From Pseudonocardia cypriaca (lineage in GTDB: Bacteria > Actinomycetota > Actinomycetes > Mycobacteriales > Pseudonocardiaceae): a stretch of DNA of 64,000 nucleotides. The stretch lies in assembly GCF_006717045.1 (NCBI RefSeq), contig NZ_VFPH01000001.1, positions 1,550,001 to 1,614,000 of the forward strand. Reading direction: 5' to 3'. The notes beneath the pieces were generated by a model. The model searched no databases. It had not been told where the DNA came from and saw only the letters and a program-made list of their open reading frames with translations. Position numbers and translations under genes: made by a program. Below, piece by piece: positions 7,151-13,902 of this stretch (position 1 is the stretch's first letter; every line of letters starts with the position of its first letter).

Positions 7151-7356
7151 TGCGCCTCCGCGTCGACCTCGATGGCCGCGAGCCAGCGGTCTAGCTCGGC
7201 CTGCTCGAAGTAGAGCCGGGCGAACTTGCTACCGCCGGGGCGCTCGCCCTTCAGCTCCCCGCGCTTGATGGCGCGCTTGATGATCAGATCTGAGTAGCCG
7301 GTGTATTCCTCGGCTTGCTCGATCGACAGCATCTGGCGCTTTCGTGCCAGGGACAT
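7147..7356 (-). CDS. HTH protein, excisionase/MerR-like
   Basis: A 69-residue protein with a winged-helix HTH (LSIEQAEEYTGYSDLIIKRA, about 10-30) and a closing YFEQAELDRWLAA, the usual layout of excisionase-family DNA-binding domains. I chose ATG 7356 because GGAGG lies 7 nt upstream; an ATG at 7410 lacks such a site. As first gene of the replication transcript it may be the recombination directionality factor, or the repressor/activator of the divergent operator region. Confidence 0.8.
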   Translation of the reverse strand: MSLARKRQMLSIEQAEEYTGYSDLIIKRAIKRGELKGERPGGSKFARLYFEQAELDRWLAAIEVDAEAQ

Positions 7357-7795
7357 CTCACCCTCCGGGTAGTCAGGAGGGGTGCCTAGAACGGCGAAAA
7401 GCCGAGCCACGCACCCACAATTGGTGTCGGGTGCTGCTCGGCTGATCGGACGAGAGGCGTTGCCGGCTCCGCGCGGGCACGCTTACATTCCGTTATCCAT
7501 CAGCCGCTTACGCGTCCGGTGATCCTCGATGGCTTCCGCGTCTCTGAGCGGGCTCCCTGGGTGTCACGTTCGGGGCAGCGAGTCTTGCCGGGTCAACGTT
7601 ACCTCCCGAGTAGCCCGGAGTAAAGCCGAGCTTGCCGCGGCGGTACTCAACACGCGTAATAGACGCAATTGGCGTCTATTAGTGCAATCAGTGTTTCCGC
7701 AGGTCAGGCGGCCTGCGTTCGCGGAAACTCGACTTAGTTGATCAACGCGATCTACTCTTGATCATGATCAGAAACCCCGACAGGAAGGAGCCGTG
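7357..7795. promoter_or_regulatory. Divergent operator/promoter region of the element
   Basis: No convincing gene lies in this gap between the two divergent HTH genes. It contains three symmetric structures: TAATAGACGC (7657-7666) with GCGTCTATTA (7672-7681); GTTTCCGC (7693-7700) with GCGGAAAC (7721-7728), enclosing GCAGG/CCTGC; and two GATC palindromes, TTGATCAA (7738-7745) and TGATCATGATCA (7759-7770), with centres 23 bp apart. The last pair sits immediately upstream of the rightward HTH and capsid genes. This is probably the regulatory switch of the element. Confidence 0.6.
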
Positions 7796-8023
7796 ATGGC
7801 GCGCGAGCCGAAGCTCACGATCCGCAAGGCGGCGGAGTACACGGGCATGCCCACAAGCGCGATCGGGCACGCCGCGAAGCTCGACCCGCCGCGCCTCCGC
7901 GGCTATCAGACCGGACCGGAGGGCCGCTGGTACTTCACGAAGTCCGATCTGGACGCCTGGATGGCGTCGATGGTCAACACCCCCGCCCCCAAGCAGCGTC
8001 GCCGCGTCGCGGCCGGAAAGTAG
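7796..8023 (+). CDS. HTH protein, excisionase-like, upstream of capsid gene
   Basis: A 75-residue protein with a MerR/excisionase-type HTH (LTIRKAAEYTGMPTSAIGHA, about 7-26), a wing region (RWYFTKSDLDAWMASM) and a basic C-terminus. An AAGGAG site lies 5 nt before ATG 7796; the GTG just before it (7793) is an alternative. It leads the rightward transcript and is separated from the capsid gene by 9 nt. It may regulate the structural genes or act as an excision factor. Confidence 0.75.
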   Translation: MAREPKLTIRKAAEYTGMPTSAIGHAAKLDPPRLRGYQTGPEGRWYFTKSDLDAWMASMVNTPAPKQRRRVAAGK

Positions 8024-8032
8024 GAGAGCCCA

Positions 8033-9121
8033 ATGGCACGAGGAATCAGTACGGCCGGCGATATCGTCGCCGCGTCGATCGACGGGGCCGACCTGGAGGC
8101 GATGTTTCGGGAGTTCCAGGCGACCCTGGCAATCCGCAACGAAGAGCGCACGGCCGTCGCCAACTTCCTGAGCTTCCCGACCGTGCGGTCGGCGGACGGC
8201 GTGGCGCAGACCACGGACCAGGACGGGTTCGAGCGCGCGTCCGAGTTCGGCGAGCCGGTCTCCCTCGCGGCGCCGCCGGACGTCGTCACAATGGGGTACG
8301 ACTTCAACGACCACGACCTGGCGACGCGGTTCACTGCCCGCTACCTGCGGGATGCGACCGCTGCGGAGATCGAAGCGATCCACCGCCGCGCCCTGGCCGC
8401 AGACAACAAGCTCGTCAACACGGAGATCCTGAAGCGGCTGCTCGACCCGACGCCCGGCGAGAACTCGGATGGCAAGACCGTCTACGGGCTCTGGACTGGC
8501 ACGGACGGGATGCGCCCGCCGCACTACGCCTTCCGGACCTTCCCAGCCAACCACTCGCACTACCTCACGACCGGCTCCGCGACGCCGGACGGTGCGGATC
8601 TCGACGCGCTGATCTCGACGATCCGGGAGCACGGGTACGGAACGCAGGCCGGGTCGCAGCTGGTCCTCTTCCTCAACCCGGACGAGCTGCCACCGATCGT
8701 GGCGATTCGGGCGGGCAGCGGCACGCTGCAGGCCCAGTACGACTACCTCCCCGGCGCGGCCGCCCCGGCGTACCTCACCGATCAGACCATCATCGGGGAC
8801 ATCGCACCGGCCGAGATCGGGCGCCTGCCGATCAGCGGTTCGTACGGTCCGATGTGGATTGTCGCGACGGACGTCATGCCGCCGGACTACCTGCTGGCGG
8901 TGGCGACGGACGGACCCAACTCCGACCTCAATCCTGTGGGCTTCCGGCAGCACCCGAACGCCGCGCACCAGGGTCTGCGCCTTCTCCCCGGTAATCAGAC
9001 CGAATACCCGCTGACGGAGGCGTTCTACACCCGCGCCTTCGGGGTCGGCGTTCGGCATCGCGGCGCGGCGGCCGTCATGCAGATCACCACCAGCACTACC
9101 TACACGCCGCCGGTTCTGTAG
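8033..9121 (+). CDS. HK97-type phage major capsid-like protein
   Basis: A 362-residue protein starting 9 nt after the HTH gene behind an AGGAGAG site. I recognise it as an actinophage-type major capsid protein: a helical N-arm region (about 1-60), a middle with YGLWTGTDGMRPP and NHSHYLTTGSATPDGADLDAL (about 160-200), and a C-terminal part with AFYTRAFGVGVRHRGAAAVMQ before the end. It would assemble shells if expressed. It lacks a fused protease, and no separate protease, portal or terminase gene is visible. It could form element capsids, interfere with a helper phage, or be a relic. The family call rests on pattern memory, not a profile search. Confidence 0.7.
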   Translation: MARGISTAGDIVAASIDGADLEAMFREFQATLAIRNEERTAVANFLSFPTVRSADGVAQTTDQDGFERASEFGEPVSLAAPPDVVTMGYDFNDHDLATRFTARYLRDATAAEIEAIHRRALAADNKLVNTEILKRLLDPTPGENSDGKTVYGLWTGTDGMRPPHYAFRTFPANHSHYLTTGSATPDGADLDALISTIREHGYGTQAGSQLVLFLNPDELPPIVAIRAGSGTLQAQYDYLPGAAAPAYLTDQTIIGDIAPAEIGRLPISGSYGPMWIVATDVMPPDYLLAVATDGPNSDLNPVGFRQHPNAAHQGLRLLPGNQTEYPLTEAFYTRAFGVGVRHRGAAAVMQITTSTTYTPPVL

Positions 9122-9327
9122 TGGCACGATTCAACCCCGCGAAGCACCCGCGCGACTCCCGGGGCCGGTTCCGCCCGACGGTTGTGCCCGGCTCGACAAC
9201 GGTGCGCGTCGGGCGGGGCGGGGACTTCGTGGGTGTGAAGGCCGGAACACAGATCCGCGTCGGCAACAGCCGTCGGGTGCTCTTGAAGGGCATCGTCGGC
9301 ATCGAATCCAAGAAGGCCGTCAAGTAA
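9121..9327 (+). CDS. Small basic protein behind capsid gene
   Basis: A 68-residue protein. The GTG start overlaps the capsid stop (TAGTG), so translation is coupled. The N-terminus (NPAKHPRDSRGRFRP) is a basic tail common in small actinophage proteins, followed by a beta-rich Gly/Val segment (about 25-65). A capsid-decoration or DNA-binding role is possible but unsupported. Confidence 0.55.
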   Translation: MARFNPAKHPRDSRGRFRPTVVPGSTTVRVGRGGDFVGVKAGTQIRVGNSRRVLLKGIVGIESKKAVK

Positions 9328-9332
9328 GCCGC

Positions 9333-9411
9333 CCCGCTCGTTTCTGTCCCTTTCCGAGCGGGCGTACCGCGCCCCGGCTGGTTGTCGCGCGCCACGAGGG
9401 CCAGCCGGGGC
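9333..9411 (+). terminator. Two consecutive hairpins after the capsid operon
   Basis: CCCGCTCG (9333-9340) pairs with CGAGCGGG (9355-9362), and GCCCCGGCTGG (9371-9381) pairs perfectly with CCAGCCGGGGC (9401-9411). They lie between the stop at 9327 and the start at 9443 and probably end the capsid transcript. Confidence 0.6.
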
Positions 9412-9442
9412 GTTCCCCCACAGCTCCCCAACGGAGGAATTC

Positions 9443-9877
9443 ATGGCCACCGCCAACCCCCGAGTCGACCAATACGAAGCCGCTATCGCGCAGGCGCGCC
9501 AGATTGTCGAACGCGACGGCCGGCGCCTAGCCGCACTCGCGTTCCATCCGGAAGACGACGGCACGCCGGAAGTTGTCAAGGCGTGGGCGTCCCGGTTCGC
9601 GATGGAGCTATCCGTTCCGATCACGCGGAAGTGCCCGCATGGCGGCTGGTCCCAAGTCCACACCGTATTCGGCTCGCAGCCGAACGTGGCGCACTGCCTC
9701 GCGGAGTGCACGCCGAAGCGGATGCGGGAGCTGATCCGCGACGCTCGCCGACGCGACGTTCTGGAGTGCGACTTCTGCCACTGCGAAGCCGATTCCCTCG
9801 GCGCAGTCGTCTTCGATGTCGCTGCGGTCGTCGTGCGGATGAAGGTCTGCGCGTACTGCCTCGCGGGTCTGTCATGA
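9443..9877 (+). CDS. Hypothetical Cys/His-containing element protein
   Basis: A 144-residue protein behind a GGAGG site. The N-terminal 40 residues are helical (VDQYEAAIAQARQIVERDG). The C-terminal half has a Cys/His pattern (CPHGGW, HCLAEC, CDFCHC, CAYC) suggesting a zinc-stabilised fold. Its stop overlaps the start of the next gene. No family recognised. The position next to the right attachment site is typical for accessory cargo. Confidence 0.6.
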   Translation: MATANPRVDQYEAAIAQARQIVERDGRRLAALAFHPEDDGTPEVVKAWASRFAMELSVPITRKCPHGGWSQVHTVFGSQPNVAHCLAECTPKRMRELIRDARRRDVLECDFCHCEADSLGAVVFDVAAVVVRMKVCAYCLAGLS

Positions 9878-10167
9878 GGGGCGTGCTGCGGGACTCCGCG
9901 CTGTGCGGGTTGCCGCGCCTGAGCGACGGGGAGCCGTGCCGAAACGCGGCACCGTGCCGCTGGCACCCAACCCCCCGATCGGGGGGCGGACTGGCCGTGA
10001 TCCCCGCGCACCGCGGCTCCGCGAAGCGCGCGTGGCGCCGCTCGGACGTCCGGTACGCGAGCGCTCGCCTGGCCCATCTGAACCCGCCCGAGGATGAGCT
10101 GAAGGAGTGGGACGACGGCGGGCCGGACGGGGACGGCGGCGAGCCGCTGCCCGCGTTCGGAGCTTAG
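9874..10167 (+). CDS. Hypothetical element protein
   Basis: A 97-residue protein starting at an ATG that overlaps the preceding stop (ATGA). It has three Cys near the N-terminus (ALCGLPRLSDGEPCRNAAPC), a basic middle (SAKRAWRRSDVRY) and an acidic tail (EDELKEWDDGGPDGDGGE). A copy of the 16-bp element palindrome at 9971-9986 encodes TPRSGGG. It is the last gene before the attachment site. Function unknown. Confidence 0.5.
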   Translation: MRGVLRDSALCGLPRLSDGEPCRNAAPCRWHPTPRSGGGLAVIPAHRGSAKRAWRRSDVRYASARLAHLNPPEDELKEWDDGGPDGDGGEPLPAFGA

Positions 10168-10291
10168 GGTTCGCAGCCGCCAGCGTGTCTACTTCGGACG
10201 CTTCCCGCCCCCTCCAAATCCCCTCCGCTGGCGGGGCCTAGCGAGGGTCCGCCGCGCCGAACCCGGCTTGACCGGGCAGGCCTGAAAACTA

Positions 10292-10344
10292 GCCGCTACC
10301 AGCGTCTTTGTGGCGTTCGGAACCGCGAACGCGCTGGTAGCGGC
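10292..10344. repeat. Nested inverted repeat beside the attachment site
   Basis: GCCGCTACCAGCG (10292-10304) and CGCTGGTAGCGGC (10332-10344) form perfect 13-bp arms. Inside them GCGTTCG (10313-10319) pairs with CGAACGC (10326-10332). The structure ends 27 bp before the tRNA fragment, where integrase or excisionase arm sites are expected. It could also terminate element transcription before the chromosome. Confidence 0.5.
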
Positions 10345-10370
10345 GTTGGCGTTTCTGCGGAAAATTCGTC

Positions 10371-10413
10371 CTCATAATCCGTCAGGTCGTGGGTTCGAGC
10401 CCCACCCGCCCCA
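10371..10413 (+). other. Attachment site: 3' fragment of tRNA-Met(CAT)
   Basis: The segment contains the anticodon loop CTCATAA with anticodon CAT (10373-10375), a complete T arm (GTGGG, loop TTCGAGC, CCCAC, 10389-10405), the acceptor 3' strand CCGCCCC (10406-10412) and the discriminator A (10413). No 5' half (acceptor GGGGCGG, D arm) precedes it, so it is not a functional tRNA. It is the usual scar left when an integrase inserts into the 3' end of a tRNA gene. The 3' end faces the chromosome, placing the restored full tRNA at the unseen left end. Confidence 0.85.
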
Positions 10414-10533
10414 CACATCCGCAGCTCGGAACACTGGCGTTGCCTCGGCCGTCCGCGAATCGGGCGTTCCAGATCCGCCAGTCGAGCCGGACGACCCGGT
10501 CGACAATCACCCTCTACTGCAGCGCCGGTCTTG

Positions 10534-12123
10534 TCAGCCTTGCTCGATGTCGGTGCATAAGACGTCCTCGTCCGGCAGATGGCCGGTGTTCAGGAAATCG
10601 ACGGTAGCCCCGTCGGCGCAGGCCGAGCCCTCGTCGTAGACGTAGTGCCCGCCGTTGTCGACACCGACGAAGGCGGCACGGTCGCCGAGGACCTTGCGCA
10701 GCCCCTGTGCGGAGTCCCATGGTGTGGCGTGGTCCCGGCGATTCTGCAGGATCAGGATGTCACCGGGGCCCGTGTCGGTCACGGTGACCGGCTTCTCGAT
10801 CGGGGCCTTCCAGAAGGCGCATGGCCAGATGTTGGCCGGCATGCCCGCCGTGAGTGGCCAGGCCTTGCGGTCGGCGGCGCTGCGGGTGGCGTAGTCGGCA
10901 ACGTCGTGGGACCACTCGGCGTCACCGCAGGTGAGTGCCAGGAACATGGTCGCCTGGTTGTCCGCGGGGACGCCCGGGGTGGGCGGCGTCTCGGCGAACA
11001 CCTGCTCGAGCACCTCGCCGTCGGCCGCGGTGAGGTGACCGTCCGCGAGGTCCGCGGCGGCCTTCCAGACCTGCGCGAGGATCGGCAGGGTCTTGTTGTC
11101 GAGGAGCAGCGCATAGGTGACGGTGCGCAGGATCGCTCCGTTCATGGACTGCTGCGTGCCCGGAACTGGCGCCGGCTCACGGTCGAGCCGATCCGCGAGC
11201 GCGAGATAGGTCCGGGTGACCTCGTCGACGGTGCCGCCGAGCCCGAGGGCGCCGTTCTGCGCCGCGGCGACGGCGGCCGCGTCCGGGAACCGTTCGACCA
11301 TGCTCTTGCCCCAGCCCTCCGCCTCGCCGGACCAGACCCTGGTGGGGTCGACGTTGCCTTCGAGGATCATGCGGTCGGTCTGCTCCGGGTACAGCGAGCT
11401 GTAGACAGCACCCAGGTAGGTGCCGTAGGACCGGCCCCAGTAGGAGATCTTCTTCTCGCCGAGCGCCTCGCGGATGCGGTCCAGGTCACGAGCGGTGTTG
11501 GCGGTGTTGAAGTACCGCAGGTTCTCTCCGGCCGTGGCGGCGCACCTCTGGGCTTCGGTGCGGGCCAGTTCGACGTTCGCGTCGATCGAGCCGTTCGCGG
11601 CGGGATAGGGGAAATGGCCTGGCACGCCGGCGACCTCGAGGCCGCAGCTCTGCGGGGTGCTGTGCTCGACGCCGCGCGGATCGAAGCCGATCAGGTCGTA
11701 GCCGTCCAGGACGGGCTTCGGCAGCGTCGGTGCCATCGTGCCGGGCATGTCGAGACCCGACAGGGCGGGACCGCCCGGGTTCAGCAGCATAACGCCGTGC
11801 CGCTTCTCGGGGTCGGCGGCGGCCAGCCGGGAGATCGCCACCTCGATCGACGTGCCGTCCGGCTCGTCGTAGTTCAGCGGGACCTCGACCGTTGCGCAGG
11901 TCAGCTCGGGATCCCGGGCCACTCCCTTCGCCGCCTCCGGGCAGGGTCCCCACTCGATCGCGGCGGTCTCGGCCTGGTCCGCGGGCGCCGGGCCGTCTTC
12001 CTCGTGCGCGGCGTCGCTACAGGCGGTCGCGCCGGCCACAGCCAGTGTCGCGGCCATCAGGGCCGTGGCGAACCGGCGGCCCCGTGACCGGCCGAGTACC
12101 CCGACACCACGTGTCTTGTTCAT
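10534..12123 (-). CDS. Secreted alpha/beta hydrolase, tripeptidyl aminopeptidase-like
   Basis: A 529-residue exported serine peptidase-like protein. A signal peptide with a possible lipobox ends at VAGATAC (about 35). The alpha/beta-hydrolase core has the oxyanion motif LNPGGPALSG, nucleophile Ser in WGRSYGTYLG (about 230), acid in LQNRRDHATP and His in NGGHYVYD, the last two in a TAP-like C-terminal domain. The family removes N-terminal peptides or esters outside the cell. It is the first chromosomal gene right of the element and reads towards it. Substrate unknown. Confidence 0.85.
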   Translation of the reverse strand: MNKTRGVGVLGRSRGRRFATALMAATLAVAGATACSDAAHEEDGPAPADQAETAAIEWGPCPEAAKGVARDPELTCATVEVPLNYDEPDGTSIEVAISRLAAADPEKRHGVMLLNPGGPALSGLDMPGTMAPTLPKPVLDGYDLIGFDPRGVEHSTPQSCGLEVAGVPGHFPYPAANGSIDANVELARTEAQRCAATAGENLRYFNTANTARDLDRIREALGEKKISYWGRSYGTYLGAVYSSLYPEQTDRMILEGNVDPTRVWSGEAEGWGKSMVERFPDAAAVAAAQNGALGLGGTVDEVTRTYLALADRLDREPAPVPGTQQSMNGAILRTVTYALLLDNKTLPILAQVWKAAADLADGHLTAADGEVLEQVFAETPPTPGVPADNQATMFLALTCGDAEWSHDVADYATRSAADRKAWPLTAGMPANIWPCAFWKAPIEKPVTVTDTGPGDILILQNRRDHATPWDSAQGLRKVLGDRAAFVGVDNGGHYVYDEGSACADGATVDFLNTGHLPDEDVLCTDIEQG

Positions 12124-12544
12124 CGCCCTCGTCCTTCGATCCGGCTCGGCGGACGCGTTCGCCCGGCGGCCCGTGTTGCTGGCGACGAAGCTATCGATAA
12201 CGGGACGCGATTCACGTCACCGCGGAGTGGACAGATTCTGTAGCTCGCACGGGGGATGGAGATTCGTCGAACACGGAAGTGCTACCGGATAAGCGGCTGA
12301 AACGCCCCGCCGTCCGTCCACGTCGCATCAGCCATCCGCGGTAGACGCTCACCGACGCTGGCCTGCGCACCCGTCCGTCGGCACAACACCGAGTTGGGCA
12401 AGATGCTGGCGGGCGGACGTCGATGTTGAGCCCTGGAACCCCTAGTTGATTGAGGACTTCCAAGGTGGGGACCAGCCGCGGACCACACGTCCTGCACGGG
12501 GGCGCACAATGCCCACGTCGCTCGTCCACCCCGGCCGTCCCGGG
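12124..12544. other. Intergenic region, no gene seen
   Basis: Short frames here have no ribosome-binding sites, poor codon use and no recognisable motifs. It contains the promoter region of the hydrolase on its left and the 3' end of the secreted protein on its right. I see no strong hairpin or RNA gene. Confidence 0.4.
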
Positions 12545-13669
12545 CTACTGCGGCGGGTCGAGGGTCACGGTGTACGCCAGGTCGGCGAAGCAATCGCTGT
12601 CGCCGCCCGCGTCGGCGTACCGGTCACTGAACGGATACTCGATGGTGCCGGCCTGGGGCAGGTAACCCGGCAGGGGAAGGAGCGCGGCCCCGCGGGGCAG
12701 TGCGTTCTCGCCGATCGAGCCGAACCCGCCGGGGTCGCGGTCGACCCATTCGAGCGTCGGAATGGTCAGACCGCTGCTCGTGCTGACATCGGTCCAAGTC
12801 CCGCCGAACGCGGAGATCTCACCGATGGCGCTGCTCAAGTCGTACCGGTGGGGCACGCCGGCCGGGTCGACCCAGAAGATCGTCGGGTCGGCCTGACCGA
12901 CGAGATCGCAGGAACCGCCGAACGCGTTCACGGTCAACGGCGAGACGGTGACGGTGAACAGGGGTGCGATGCTCACGCTCGAGAGGATCGAGTAGTGGTG
13001 GGGGCCGCCGGGGTTGCGCTCGGTGAGCGTGATGTCCAGGTTGTCCTGTCGCGCCGTCCCGTCACCGGGCGGGGCGTGCACCTCGAACCGGGACCCCGAT
13101 GTGTTGTTGTAGTTGCGGGTGAGCCGGTCGGCGCCGAACAGGATGCTGATCTCCACGATGCCCACGTCGAGCCCCGCGGGCGCAGAGACCTCCACCGTGG
13201 GGCTGTTCTTCGTGACGACCAGCGCGTCGGCCAGCTTGCGCAGGTTCGCAGTCGGCGCCGAAGCGTGCGGGCCGCCGGCTGTGGCGTCGGTCGGCTGGGG
13301 ATCCTCGGAGAGCGGGACGGGGGCGTCGGTAGTGGCCGGGCCCGGGTTCGTGACACGGGGATCCGGTGTCGGAGTCGCAGACGCCGTGTCCGGTGTCGGA
13401 ACCGGATGCTCGACTCGCGGGTCCGGCTCCGGGGCGGCCCGCGTCTCGACTCGCGGGTCCGGCTCCGGGGCGGCCTGTGGGGCCGGCGTCGCGGCGGCCG
13501 ATGGGTCGGCAGCCTCGCCGCTGTCGCTGACGTCCGGGTCGCCAGAGGGCTGAAGCGCATTGGCCGGGCCTGCTGTGGCAACGGCCACCGCGATGGCCAG
13601 CCCGATCGCGATCAGGGCGAGCACGGTTGCTCGCAGGCCTCGTGATGCGATCTTCGTGGATGTCGGCAT
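12545..13669 (-). CDS. Secreted protein with Pro-rich DPRV repeats
   Basis: A 374-residue protein. ATG 13669 has GGAGG 8 nt upstream and begins a Sec-type signal (hydrophobic residues about 12-32, ending near ANA). A Pro/Ala/Thr-rich linker follows (about 40-140) with repeated PEPDPRVE and PTPDPRV motifs. The rest (about 150-370) looks like an extracellular beta-rich domain (VEVSAPAGLDVGIVEISILF) with two Cys-containing stretches (GGSCDLVG, DSDCFAD). Unknown family. The linker suggests the domain is displayed away from the surface or passes through the wall. Confidence 0.65.
   Translation of the reverse strand: MPTSTKIASRGLRATVLALIAIGLAIAVAVATAGPANALQPSGDPDVSDSGEAADPSAAATPAPQAAPEPDPRVETRAAPEPDPRVEHPVPTPDTASATPTPDPRVTNPGPATTDAPVPLSEDPQPTDATAGGPHASAPTANLRKLADALVVTKNSPTVEVSAPAGLDVGIVEISILFGADRLTRNYNNTSGSRFEVHAPPGDGTARQDNLDITLTERNPGGPHHYSILSSVSIAPLFTVTVSPLTVNAFGGSCDLVGQADPTIFWVDPAGVPHRYDLSSAIGEISAFGGTWTDVSTSSGLTIPTLEWVDRDPGGFGSIGENALPRGAALLPLPGYLPQAGTIEYPFSDRYADAGGDSDCFADLAYTVTLDPPQ
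13409..13475 (-). repeat. 36-bp-period direct repeat in secreted-protein linker
   Basis: Two identical 31-bp segments (13409-13439, 13445-13475) repeat with a period of 36 bp (12 codons) and encode the PEPDPRVE units. Recent in-frame duplication is likely. Confidence 0.7.
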
Positions 13670-13902
13670 GGCACGGCCTCCGCAGGGCGGGCCGTTGCCG
13701 GCCTGGTCAGGAAACTGTTCGTCCCATGGCGGAACGATGCGGGTGTGGCTTCGGTGGTGCTGACGTGGCCGTGAAATGCCCAGGTCACGCTGCCCGCGGC
13801 CTTTCGACACCCGGCATCGGTGATCGCCGGGACGGGAGGAGCCAGTTCCTGCGCTCGGTGCCGCTCACCGAGTCGACATCCGCCGCCGACCGCAGTCGTG
13901 GC

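Larger units (their letters stand above)
1..10413. mobile_element. Integrated phage-like element with capsid gene, tRNA-Met att site
   Basis: This block has a tyrosine integrase, a serine recombinase, Toprim and DUF3631 replication proteins, excisionase-type HTH proteins, an HGG-motif phage protein and a capsid-like protein. It ends in a 3' tRNA-Met fragment. Its genes are short and tightly overlapped, and it contains AT-rich patches absent from the rest of the window. Because the tRNA fragment points rightwards, the intact tRNA and the left boundary should lie left of position 1, near the integrase. No terminase large subunit, portal, protease or tail gene is visible. The gene content recalls the phiRv1/phiRv2 elements of M. 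tuberculosis. The element type is inferred; autonomy is unlikely. Confidence 0.85.

Noticed and set aside
6515..7213. Plus-strand frame of 232 codons opposite the Toprim gene
   Set aside because: It contains no motif, while the minus strand has Toprim motifs and coupled starts and stops on both sides.
10371..10413. Functional tRNA-Met gene
   Set aside because: Only the anticodon loop, T arm and acceptor 3' strand are present; the 5' acceptor strand and D arm are missing, so it is an attachment-site fragment.
12446..13645. Plus-strand frame of 399 codons opposite the secreted Pro-rich protein
   Set aside because: Arg/Gly/Val-rich antisense sequence; the minus strand has a ribosome-binding site and a signal peptide.
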